A stretch of 64,000 bases of DNA from Candidatus Desulfolinea nitratireducens (GTDB lineage Bacteria > Chloroflexota > Anaerolineae > Anaerolineales > Villigracilaceae). How positions within the stretch are numbered: the stretch's first letter is position 1; each line of letters starts with the position of its first letter. The DNA is taken from NCBI GenBank assembly GCA_014382535.1, contig JACNJN010000086.1:1-64000 (forward strand), written 5' to 3'. Shown piece by piece: positions 1 to 8,898 of the stretch. A program made the translations under genes and the position numbers. The notes beneath the pieces were generated by a model. It ran no database searches, was not told where the DNA came from, and was given only the letters and a program-made list of their open reading frames with translations.

Positions 1-56
1 TGTCAGGTGGCTAGTCTTTTTCCATGTAAAATACCCATACAAAGGAGGATCAAAAT

Positions 57-542
57 ATGAGCAATAATTCGTCCAATGGCCCGCAAGGGCTCCTCGGAAG
101 CATGGCCTTTGGTGGGATATTCTTTCTGGTGGGCAGCTTGGTTGTTCTCGTCGCTGCCGATATTATCCATGCAGATCCAAGCTCCATCCACGCTCCGCGC
201 TGGGTTTTGGCGGCTGTAGGCGGCGTGTTTATGATCGCAGGTATTATGGCAGCTCTCCAGGGCGGTTTCGGCCTTGAGGGCATGCAAACCAGGCTTTATC
301 TTTGGCTCCAGTTTCTTTTTGGGATGACGTTAATGGTGCTCTTCTCCTCCGTTTTTCTGTGGGTGGGTTTTGGCCCTGGTGTGCGTGAATTCACCTCCAG
401 TACGACAATTGGCCCGATCACCACCAGTGGCTCGGGTAACGTGAGCATGGGGCGGATCATGTTTGGCGGCGGCGGTCTATTGATGGCCTTTTTCACGATT
501 GCTATGGCCGTCTCACAATTAAAGGCCATATTCAAAAAATAG
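57..542 (+). CDS. hypothetical multi-pass membrane protein
   Basis: ORF 161 aa with several hydrophobic segments; strong SD (aggagg) just upstream of the ATG. Confidence 0.75.
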   Translation: MSNNSSNGPQGLLGSMAFGGIFFLVGSLVVLVAADIIHADPSSIHAPRWVLAAVGGVFMIAGIMAALQGGFGLEGMQTRLYLWLQFLFGMTLMVLFSSVFLWVGFGPGVREFTSSTTIGPITTSGSGNVSMGRIMFGGGGLLMAFFTIAMAVSQLKAIFKK

Positions 543-570
543 ATATGGGAATGCTGAACGAAAATAACTC

Positions 571-1029
571 ATGGCTGATCAAGAGAAAATCATAATTCGT
601 CCACTTCGAAAAGAGGATACAGATATGTGGCTGCAGATGCGTCTCTCATTGTGGCCGGATCATTCTGAAACCAGGATGCGCGCTGAGATGGACGCGTGGC
701 TCTCTGAATCGTCAAACGCGACCTTTGTTGCTGAAGATACCAGGAATATTCTTTATGGCTTTATAGAGGTTGGTCAGCGCAACTATGCCGAGGGATGCAA
801 GAGCAGTCCGGTTGGCTATATCGAAGGCTGGTATGTGGATAAACGTATCCGTGGGCAGGGTGTGGGGAAAATGCTCGTGATGGCCGCAGAAGACTGGGTA
901 CGGGAGCAGGGTTGGGCTGAGATCGCATCCGATACCTGGCTGGATAACGAGACCAGCATCCAGGCGCATCTCGCGCTGGGGTATAGAGAAACAGTGCGGC
1001 TAGTTCATTTTTCCAAAAAGCTTTCTTAA
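571..1029 (+). CDS. GNAT acetyltransferase, aminoglycoside 6'-N-acetyltransferase (AAC(6')-I)-like
   Basis: Motifs MWLQMRLSLWPDHSE, FVAED, GFIEVGQRNYAEGC..PVGYIEGWYVD..RGQGVGKML, EIASDTWLDN...AHLALGY are characteristic of the AAC(6')-I branch of GNAT. Confidence 0.8.
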   Translation: MADQEKIIIRPLRKEDTDMWLQMRLSLWPDHSETRMRAEMDAWLSESSNATFVAEDTRNILYGFIEVGQRNYAEGCKSSPVGYIEGWYVDKRIRGQGVGKMLVMAAEDWVREQGWAEIASDTWLDNETSIQAHLALGYRETVRLVHFSKKLS

Positions 1030-1065
1030 TCAAGCTATAATGGGCGGAGAATTCAGGAGAAAAAG

Positions 1066-2419
1066 ATGCTCATCATTATCAGTGATCTTCATTTGGGTGA
1101 CGGCACATGCGGGAAATCAATTTCATCCGATGCCTTTAATGTTTTTGAAGAAAGGCTTGACAAAATGGCGATGCGAGCCTCGTGGCGGGAGGATGGCGTC
1201 TATCGCCCCATTGAGCAGATCCATATTTTGCTGCTTGGCGATATTCTCGATCCGCTTCACTCCACCCTTTGGCTGGACACTGAAGTTGATACGCCTGAAT
1301 ACACCCGCCCCTGGACTGATCGAAATAAGCCCGCTTATGCAGAAAAACTAAAAGAAATTACGCGAGCGATCCTGAAAGAAAATGCGAAGTCCGTAAAAGT
1401 TTTGCGTCAACTGGATGTAATCATTCCCCAGGCTCTTCAAAGGCAACGCGGCTGGGAGGAAAGCATAGATTGGGTCTCCGTTGATGTTCACTTGCATTAT
1501 ATGATCGGAAACCATGATTGGTATTATGGCATTCCCGGCACGGCCTTTGACGAGATACGGGCTGAGGTCGTGGACGCGTTGAGTTTATCTCAGAATTCTT
1601 CCCCCTTCCCTTTTCGTCTTGAAGATGATCCTGATCTGGCGGAAAAACTGGCGGAGTATAAAGTCTATGCCCGGCATGGAGATTGCTACGATAGCTTTAA
1701 TTATGATGCTGAGGAAGGAAGGATCAACTCGGCATTGGGAGATGTTTTCACCGTTGAAATGCTGAACCGTTTTCCCCTCGAGGTTGAGAAACACCTCGAT
1801 GATATTCCACCCGAGATGATCGAGAATTTGAGGGAACTGAGCCGAGTGCGCCCGGCCTTGGCCACCGGACTTTGGGTGAGCAGCCAGGTCAGGCATAACC
1901 ATTTACCGGATCGTATGCAAAAGGCGATCAAGGATCTGTGGGAGCAACTGGGTGATGAGTTCCTTCGGCTGAAAGTAGTCCGCGATGCCGACAGGAAATT
2001 CAAATTTGATACGGTAGATAAACTCCAGATCGCCCTACAAATTTCCAAACGAACCCCATTTTAAAACGCTGAACGATTGGGCCTTATGGATTCAGGAAGA
2101 AATCTGGGGAGGCAAGATTTCTTATGCAAAGAAGGCCCTCGAAGAACCGGCGTTTCTTGATAAGAGGGTTAACTATATTGTCTATGGGCATACGCATTAT
2201 CACGAGATAGTTCCTTTGGATACAGAAGAAAAACGCACTGTAGATGACGATCAGATCTACTTCAACTCCGGGACCTGGCATACCTATTTCGATCTGGCGA
2301 TCCATAAACCGCATGAACAAAAGTTTGTTCCTTATCAGATCACCAGCTATCTGGCCTTTTATAAGGATGACCAACGCAGGGGGCACCGTTTTGAAACCTT
2401 GTCTGGGACGTTTTCATAA
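1066..2419 (+). pseudogene. metallophosphoesterase split by an apparent frameshift near 2038-2064
   Basis: Frame 1 ORF 1066-2064 carries SDLHLGD, GDILD, GNHDWYY. Frame 2 continues from about 2042 as FPNEPHFKTLNDWALWIQEEIWGG...NYIVYGHTHYHEI...YFNSGTWHTYF to 2419, which holds the missing GHTH motif. Confidence 0.75.
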
Positions 2420-2483
2420 CGCGGTCAGGGCTTTAAGCGATAAGACAGCGTCTTTTGTCCATAAAAAATCTTTTGCAAAATAA

Positions 2484-2515
2484 AAGTTCCTCCCCCGTGA
2501 GCGGGGGAGGAACTT
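2484..2515. terminator. GC-rich hairpin / dispersed ccTCCCCCgtgaGCGGGGGAgg element
   Basis: Perfect inverted repeat aagttcctccccc/gggggaggaactt between convergent genes. Confidence 0.6.
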
Positions 2516-2574
2516 GTGTAAGATCAGTAATAAAAACTCTCGAAGTACTGAAAACTTCGGAAGTTTTGCTTTTC

Positions 2575-2910
2575 TCAACCTCGGCATTCATCGCATGGGC
2601 ATAAGGCCCGCAAAAAATGCCAGTTATAGATGCCATAATCGTGCCCATCCTCCCAGAGGATGGAAATGCCGTAGGAACCGGTCGCAACGACATCCTTCAG
2701 TTGGGTTTCTTTTGTATCTGTGATCGGGGTGTCGAATAGTTCAGGTTCAGGCTCTTTGCCCATATTATCGTGCCCGCCACGGCATTCTGCGCAGGGGCAG
2801 GCTGCACGCAGCAAGGAGAAAGAGTAAACACTGGTATGACCATCATCCCAGTTTAGGGTGAGTTCTTTTTTCTTTCGGCTTGCATCAATTGCAGTTGGTT
2901 TTGGGGTCAT
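2575..2910 (-). CDS. DUF971 domain-containing protein
   Basis: LTLNWDDGHTSVYSFSLLRAACPCAECRGG...SYGISILWEDGHDYGIYNWHFLRALCPCDEC is typical of DUF971 / GBBH-like N-terminal domain. Confidence 0.85.
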   Translation of the reverse strand: MTPKPTAIDASRKKKELTLNWDDGHTSVYSFSLLRAACPCAECRGGHDNMGKEPEPELFDTPITDTKETQLKDVVATGSYGISILWEDGHDYGIYNWHFLRALCPCDECRG

Positions 2911-2956
2911 ATTTTTCCTTTATTGTATGGGCGAGTCTGAGACACGCCCCTCTAAT

Positions 2957-3430
2957 TTACGGCGAAGGAATGGATTCCAAAAACGCCGAAGCTGCCCAGC
3001 CAGATCGGGTATTATCATAGGGGGCAACCAGAGACCACCAGGTATAGCCATCCACTTCCTGGGGTCCGTCAACGATCTGGAAAACTTCTGAGTCGAAACC
3101 GAGAAAGAGCGGCTCTCCGTTAAGCCCGGGATCTTTTCGCAGGCGGAGGCCTTCGCCATCGGTGCCGCTGATCTGGACATAGCCGTGTAATGCGATCACA
3201 CCGGGGAGCGGGGTGGCTGTTCCCAAAGCGGGATCATGTGTGGACGTCGCAACGATGCGGGGCGTTGACGTGGGGCCGGGGATCACTGTCAGATCGGCAA
3301 GCTGCAAACCCTCTCCCACTGCCGGGGTCGCCGCAAAGCCAAATCCGATCAGAAGACTGACGAATAAGAGGGCGGCGGCAATTCCCAGCGCGCCCAATAC
3401 AACCCAGCGATTGATCAAATTTAATTTCAT
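2957..3430 (-). CDS. membrane-anchored protein with SH3-like domain
   Basis: N-terminal TM segment, Thr/Pro-rich stretch, then GLRLRKDPGLNGEPLFLGFDSEVFQIVDGPQEVDGYTWWSLVA (SH3b-like). Confidence 0.65.
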   Translation of the reverse strand: MKLNLINRWVVLGALGIAAALLFVSLLIGFGFAATPAVGEGLQLADLTVIPGPTSTPRIVATSTHDPALGTATPLPGVIALHGYVQISGTDGEGLRLRKDPGLNGEPLFLGFDSEVFQIVDGPQEVDGYTWWSLVAPYDNTRSGWAASAFLESIPSP

Positions 3431-4386
3431 CAGAGGTAACCTTTTACAGGCTCTTGTGAAAGCGCATCCAGAGAATTAGGGGGCATCAATACCCTTAATG
3501 AGCGTGTTTGGACGCTGATCTCGGCAACTTTGGTATCAAAGCGAGGCTCGCCATCCGTTTGCACGGCGAAAGCCGTATCGGCTTCGATGCGCAATTTTTT
3601 AAAGGAAATCCGACGCGTGGTGGCGGAATTAATGTGCTTCCCACTCCACATCTCGAAAACAGGACGCAGGGCATCTCCCAGGTTTTTTCCTGAAAAAAGC
3701 CACAGATCAAATAGCCCGTCATCAAGCATCGCGTCAGGTGAAAGATTGGTCAACCCGCCCATATAATGACGGATATTGTTGATCACGGCGAGAACATAAT
3801 TTCCTTCGATCTTCTCGTCATCTGCCCAGAAACGCAGAGAAATACCGCGCCAATGAGTGGCAGTCAGGATGATGGAGGCAGCATATTCGGGCACTGTGAA
3901 GAATTTTTCAAAACGCAGGCGCGGCTCAATTTTTTGGACGGTGATCGCATCCAGCCCGAGGCCTGCCCACATTAAAAAGGGCTGTTGGTTGCAGATCCCC
4001 ACATCTACCGCGTAAATGGGGGCGTCTGCGAGAAGGGTGGCATTTTCTTCAAGGGCATTGCGTGCAATCCACGAGAAGGGTTGCATCCCTAACTCTTTGC
4101 CCCAGACATTTGCGGTGCCTGCAGGAAGGATGCCCAAGGCAGTTTTTGAGCCGAGTAATCCGCTGGCAACTTGCCCAATGGTGCCATCCCCACCTACAGC
4201 GAAAACAGCGTGGATGCCCCTCGCTGCGGCATCTGCTGCTAATTCAGTGGCATGTTCCCCTGAGCGCGTTTCGACGGAATCGACCGCCCACCCTGCGGCA
4301 CGCAAGGCACGCTCAGCAGAGGGGATTGCTGGTGCTACGGGAAATAGTCCCGACGTAGGATTATATAAAATCTGGGCTGAACGCAT
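3430..4386 (-). CDS. diacylglycerol kinase family lipid kinase (YegS/BmrU-like)
   Basis: AVFAVGGDGTIGQVASGLLGSKTALGILPAGTANVWGKELG is the DAGK catalytic motif. Confidence 0.85.
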   Translation of the reverse strand: MRSAQILYNPTSGLFPVAPAIPSAERALRAAGWAVDSVETRSGEHATELAADAAARGIHAVFAVGGDGTIGQVASGLLGSKTALGILPAGTANVWGKELGMQPFSWIARNALEENATLLADAPIYAVDVGICNQQPFLMWAGLGLDAITVQKIEPRLRFEKFFTVPEYAASIILTATHWRGISLRFWADDEKIEGNYVLAVINNIRHYMGGLTNLSPDAMLDDGLFDLWLFSGKNLGDALRPVFEMWSGKHINSATTRRISFKKLRIEADTAFAVQTDGEPRFDTKVAEISVQTRSLRVLMPPNSLDALSQEPVKGYL

Positions 4387-4419
4387 GGATGGATTATAAA
4401 GCAGATTTTAGCTGTCAGA

Positions 4420-6195
4420 TTATGGTGTTGGGGTTTGAGTGGGGCTGGGCGTCTTCGTTGGTGTTGGTCCTGTTGTACTGGTTGGGGTCGGGGTATATAG
4501 TGCCTTGAGATGTTCGCGTGCTTCTGAGCGCATCAGGCTGGCTTCAGCACTGAAAGGAAGATCAAGAATGGCTTCCCAGTCTTTGAGGGCGGCAGGAATA
4601 TCATCTCGTCCTTCATGGCAAATTGCACGCCAATAGTGAATGGATACTTCTTCGAACTCGTTCTCCGCCAAGGGGCGGGAGCGTTCCACCTGAATAAAGC
4701 AATCGCCGTAATGTTCTTCGAGGATATGCGCCTGCGCCAGGGAAATGCTGGCTTCAAAGGAATCGGGTAAGGCAATGCGTGCCTCATTGAGATCATAAAC
4801 CGCATTTTTTCCATCTTTGAGGGCAAGATAAGTCAGGCCTCGATAGAGGCGGGCTTTGCCATAAAACCGACTTATTTTTAGGGCATTGTCGAGGGTTTCA
4901 ATAGCCAAATCGTAATCGCCTGCCGAATAATATGCCCCGCCGAGGATGGTGAGCGCTTTGACATCCTCCTCTTCGTAGAGCACATAGATTTCCAGAATTT
5001 CTGCGGCTTTGGCAAGTTGATCGTTTGCTTCATAAAGTTGCCCAAGCAGGAGGAAAGCCTCCAGTCGGGTGCGGTCGAGTTCGAGGGCTGTTTCTGCTGC
5101 TTCAATAGCATCTTCAAATTCTTCCTGTGCTAAATAAACCCTGGCAAGATGGTGATAAACAATTGGCGAATTTGGGGCAAGCTGCCGTGCTTCTTCGAGA
5201 TCTTCGTGGGCTTTTTCATAATCTTTTTTCTCTAACCAATAATCTGCTCTCTCCCAATATGCTTCGGCAAAGAAGGGGTCTTTTGCGATTGCATCGTCAA
5301 GGATCGGGCGGATATTTGCGTTCCCATTGATATAGCGAAGCACACGGGCTTTCCCGACATAGCCGGGACCAAAATCTGGATCGATATCGATGGCTTTCTG
5401 ATAAGCGTTGAAGGCTTTGGCATTATTGCCCATAAAGCGATAGGCCTCACCGATATAGTATTGCGGGTCTGCTTTATAGGGTTCGAGTTCCGCAACTTCT
5501 TCCAGCGCAGAGATCATTGCCTCCCAATCTTCATCCCTATAGGCAGCATCGACTGCGTGACCATAATCACTTGCCTCAGGCGCGCGCGGTGTATCAACAT
5601 AAAGTGGTGTCGGCGTATAGGTCGCATCCAGTAAAGCCCACAGGGGTGTTGGCCCAATGAAGGCGGGGGTGTTTTTTGGTTTGGCGTTTAAGGCTGTAGG
5701 CGTGGGGGTGTAGGTTGGGGAGGGACCTGGTGTAATTGTATTGGGGCGGGCGGCGGGTTTACGTTGTGTAAGACCAAAGATGGCAAGCCCAATAATGCCG
5801 ACGACGACGACCAGAACGCCCGCTAAACGAACAAATGGATTTCTGACGAATCCTTTGAATCCCTTTGTTTTTTTCTCTTCCTCTTCCCGGGAAAGTTCCT
5901 CCTCCCACAGGCGGGGGCGATTGAGGGGAAAAGGCTCTATGCTCTCATCCGGGGGCATTGCACCGAGCAAAACCAGTCCGCGTTTGGCGGCTGCATTTTC
6001 CGGGTCGGAGCGCAGAGCGGTTTGCAGGGCGAAGAGGCGTTCTTTTTTTGTCTCGACTGCCGCGCTCATCCAGACCCAATAAGTGGCGTTATGCTGATCT
6101 GCCTTGAGCAGGCGCGTGAGTAAATCCTTCGCCAGCTTTTTATTTCCCCGGCGAATTGCATCAATTGCCTCATGGAGCATGGTGTCTTCAGCCAT
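4420..6195 (-). CDS. TPR-repeat membrane protein with Thr/Pro-rich linker and tail
   Basis: Multiple TPR units (e.g. AEAYWERADYWLEKKDYEKAHEDLEEARQLAPNSP); single TM; TPTPTSTTGPTPTKTPSPTQTPTP C-terminus. Confidence 0.8.
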   Translation of the reverse strand: MAEDTMLHEAIDAIRRGNKKLAKDLLTRLLKADQHNATYWVWMSAAVETKKERLFALQTALRSDPENAAAKRGLVLLGAMPPDESIEPFPLNRPRLWEEELSREEEEKKTKGFKGFVRNPFVRLAGVLVVVVGIIGLAIFGLTQRKPAARPNTITPGPSPTYTPTPTALNAKPKNTPAFIGPTPLWALLDATYTPTPLYVDTPRAPEASDYGHAVDAAYRDEDWEAMISALEEVAELEPYKADPQYYIGEAYRFMGNNAKAFNAYQKAIDIDPDFGPGYVGKARVLRYINGNANIRPILDDAIAKDPFFAEAYWERADYWLEKKDYEKAHEDLEEARQLAPNSPIVYHHLARVYLAQEEFEDAIEAAETALELDRTRLEAFLLLGQLYEANDQLAKAAEILEIYVLYEEEDVKALTILGGAYYSAGDYDLAIETLDNALKISRFYGKARLYRGLTYLALKDGKNAVYDLNEARIALPDSFEASISLAQAHILEEHYGDCFIQVERSRPLAENEFEEVSIHYWRAICHEGRDDIPAALKDWEAILDLPFSAEASLMRSEAREHLKALYTPTPTSTTGPTPTKTPSPTQTPTP

Positions 6196-6392
6196 GGACT
6201 GAGTTTAGCACAGGGTCATGGAAGGGGCAAGATAGTCTATGGTCTGATGGGGGATTTCAGTTTTAGGGCAGCCTATGCATGGTTTTGAAAAATGCGATGC
6301 CCCTTATCAGGATGCTTGATTTACATGATCACAATCAAATCTAAACAACTTCTGAACAACTTTTTTCTATACTGTGGTCATTCACGAGATAT

Positions 6393-6447
6393 GAAGTCTG
6401 AAATCTAAAGTCTAAAGTCTAAAGTCTAAAGTCTAAAGTCTGGAGTC
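6393..6447 (+). repeat. 7-bp tandem repeat (taaagtc/aaagtct)n
   Basis: gaagtctgaaatctaaagtctaaagtctaaagtctaaagtctaaagtctggagtct read directly, ending 4 nt before the ATG at 6452. Confidence 0.9.
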
Positions 6448-6451
6448 TCCC

Positions 6452-8734
6452 ATGTCCACAGGAACAACCATTCTCTCCCCAAAAACCTCCCGCCGCAATA
6501 AATTGCTGATTGCGATCGCACTGACCCTCATCATTTCGTTGGGTGCATTTTTGCGTCTCTATGAGTTAGGCGCATATAGCATTGGCAATACCTATTATGC
6601 CGCGACGGTCAAGTCGATGCTCTCCTCCTGGTCAAATTTCTTTTTCGGCGCCTTTGAACCGGGCGGTTCCGTCACTGTTGATAAACCTCCGCTGGGATTT
6701 TGGGTGCAGTCTTTTTCGGCGGCTTTGCTTGGCCTGAACGGTTTCTCCCTTGCCCTCCCCAACGCTTTGGCTGGAATCGGTTCAATTGGTCTCGTCTATT
6801 ATCTTGTCAAAGAGCAAGTCAACACCGCGGCAGGTCTCGTCGCTGCACTCACGCTGGCAGTTGTCCCTGTGACCATTTCTACCGAACGGAATAACACCAT
6901 CGACGGGCTGCTCGTTTTTGTGTTGCTACTCGCTGTTTGGGCGGTCTGGAAATCGGTTGAGAGTGGCAAGTTCCGTTATTTATTGTTGGGTGCCTTCATC
7001 GTTGGATTGGGCTTTAATATCAAAATGCTTCAGGCTTATATGATCGTCCCCGCCCTTTACGCGCTCTATTTCTTCGGGGCAAAACAGGGCTGGCTTACCC
7101 GCATCTGGCATCTTGGTGTGGCAACCATTCTGCTCGTTGCAGTTTCACTGTCCTGGGCCCTCGTTGTTGATCTTGTCCCTGAAGAAAACAGACCTTTTAT
7201 CGGTAGCAGTGATAACAACACTGTGATGGAATTGATCGTTGGTCATAATGGTCTCTCCCGCTTGGGATTAAACGATAATCAAGGCCTCGATGGTGGAAAC
7301 GATGGTACTCGTCCCCAGCCTCCTGTGGATGATGGACAGCGGATCGCACAAGCGGATGGAGATGGACAGCCCCGTCAGCTTTCGACTGATTCCGGACAAT
7401 CTCAGATACGCCCGCAGGGAAATTCGCCTCCGTCAGATCGGCAGCCTCCCCAGGAAGCCCTGGATGCCTGTCTTGGTCTTAGCGTGGGTGAGGCCTGTAC
7501 GATAAATCTTCCCAATCGTGATGTGGAAGGTACCTGCCGCACCACGCAGCAAAATGATCTGGTCTGCGCTCCCAATGATCGCCCCGCGCCCCAATCTGAT
7601 GGTCAGTTAGCAGCCAATTCCCCTCAGGGGAATGATGGCAATGCTCCTGATGGTGGCCGGAATGGCGGCGAGACCGGCCAGGCAGGACTCTTCCGACTTT
7701 TCAGCGAACCTTTGGTTACCGAAGCTTCCTGGGTTTTGCCCCTCGCCTTGATCAGTATTTTGTTGACAGCTATCACAGTATTTCTTCGTAGTGACGACTT
7801 TAGTCGTCCAACCGCTGAAGCGGTTACTACAAAGAAAAAGAAATATCTTGCCCTCGTACTTTGGGCAGGCTGGCTGCTCCCCGTGATAGCTTACTTCTCT
7901 TTCACTACCGGGCTTTTCCACCGCTACTACCTGATCATGATGGGGCCAGCCCTGGCTGCCCTGGTCGGGATGGCCTTCTGGTCGGTCGCACAGCTTTTCA
8001 AGCGCAATCGCTGGCTCGCACTGGGAACGCTGACCCTGCTGATCATGATCACACTTGGCTTCCAGGGATTCATGTTGAGCGGCTATGACACTGCAAATTG
8101 GTTGCTACCCCTCGCCATCGTCACCGCATTGGTCGGGACAGGAATACTGCTGATCAACAACTCCGCATGGGCGCGCGCTGCCGCCCTGACCCTCATCTTA
8201 CTGGCGATGCTGGCCGCCCCCCTCACCTGGTCTGTGATGGTGGCTACGGAGGAAAATCCCAACGTTGCCTTGCCGACAGCCACGCTCAATGATACCCAGC
8301 CGACAAGCTTCATGACCCCAAATAACACGGTCATGTCGGGCAATGAGGAAGCGATCATGGAATTTCTGCTGGCAAATACCGATCCCGAGAGTTATTTATT
8401 AGCTACGGTCAATGCCCGCAGTGCGGCCCCCTATATCCTCGAAACGGGACGCCCCGTACTGACCTTTGGCGGTTTCAGCGGCAGAGATCAGGTCATTGAT
8501 GCGGCGGGTGTCGCGGAGATGGTCGCAAATGGAGAATTGCGCTACATCTTATACAGCGAAAATATCGGCAACTCACATCGCGACATCGCTGCCTGGGTGA
8601 CGGAATCCTGCCTCCCGGTGAGCGTACCGGGGGTGGGATCCCAGCAGGAGCAACCCCAACGGGCGCAGAATCAACAAAACGTGGGGCTGCGTTCTCCATC
8701 CCAGAATGAAGTGCTTTATGACTGCGCTCAATAA
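6452..8734 (+). CDS. glycosyltransferase family 39 (ArnT/PMT-like) membrane protein
   Basis: LRLYELGAYSIGNTYYAATVKSMLSSWSNFFFGAFEPGGSVTVDKPPLGFWVQ, many TM segments, large hydrophilic periplasmic insert. Confidence 0.85.
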   Translation: MSTGTTILSPKTSRRNKLLIAIALTLIISLGAFLRLYELGAYSIGNTYYAATVKSMLSSWSNFFFGAFEPGGSVTVDKPPLGFWVQSFSAALLGLNGFSLALPNALAGIGSIGLVYYLVKEQVNTAAGLVAALTLAVVPVTISTERNNTIDGLLVFVLLLAVWAVWKSVESGKFRYLLLGAFIVGLGFNIKMLQAYMIVPALYALYFFGAKQGWLTRIWHLGVATILLVAVSLSWALVVDLVPEENRPFIGSSDNNTVMELIVGHNGLSRLGLNDNQGLDGGNDGTRPQPPVDDGQRIAQADGDGQPRQLSTDSGQSQIRPQGNSPPSDRQPPQEALDACLGLSVGEACTINLPNRDVEGTCRTTQQNDLVCAPNDRPAPQSDGQLAANSPQGNDGNAPDGGRNGGETGQAGLFRLFSEPLVTEASWVLPLALISILLTAITVFLRSDDFSRPTAEAVTTKKKKYLALVLWAGWLLPVIAYFSFTTGLFHRYYLIMMGPALAALVGMAFWSVAQLFKRNRWLALGTLTLLIMITLGFQGFMLSGYDTANWLLPLAIVTALVGTGILLINNSAWARAAALTLILLAMLAAPLTWSVMVATEENPNVALPTATLNDTQPTSFMTPNNTVMSGNEEAIMEFLLANTDPESYLLATVNARSAAPYILETGRPVLTFGGFSGRDQVIDAAGVAEMVANGELRYILYSENIGNSHRDIAAWVTESCLPVSVPGVGSQQEQPQRAQNQQNVGLRSPSQNEVLYDCAQ
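7781..7837. repeat. palindromic (cruciform-like) repeat element in frame within GT39
   Basis: tttcttcgtagt-gacgactttagtcgtc-c-aaccgctgaagcggtt-actacaaagaaa: outer arms plus two inner hairpins; same architecture as 57001-57046. Confidence 0.8.
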
Positions 8735-8744
8735 CACCATCGCG

Positions 8745-8823
8745 GTATCGTCCCGCAGGTTCCCATGCATCAGGTCTGCGCAAAAATAAACCTGCGGGAC
8801 GCTCATAAGTTGCGATGGGTTTG
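8745..8823. repeat. dispersed repeat with gtcccgcaggtt/aacctgcgggac arms, copy 1
   Basis: About 75-80 bp shared with 9936-10015; shorter version at 47882-47936. Confidence 0.85.
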
Positions 8824-8898
8824 GCAACAGCAGCATCTTTTATCTGGAATTTTGTGCTGAAAAAAAATTGGTGGTTTTTAAATAAAAGGAGCAAGAAT

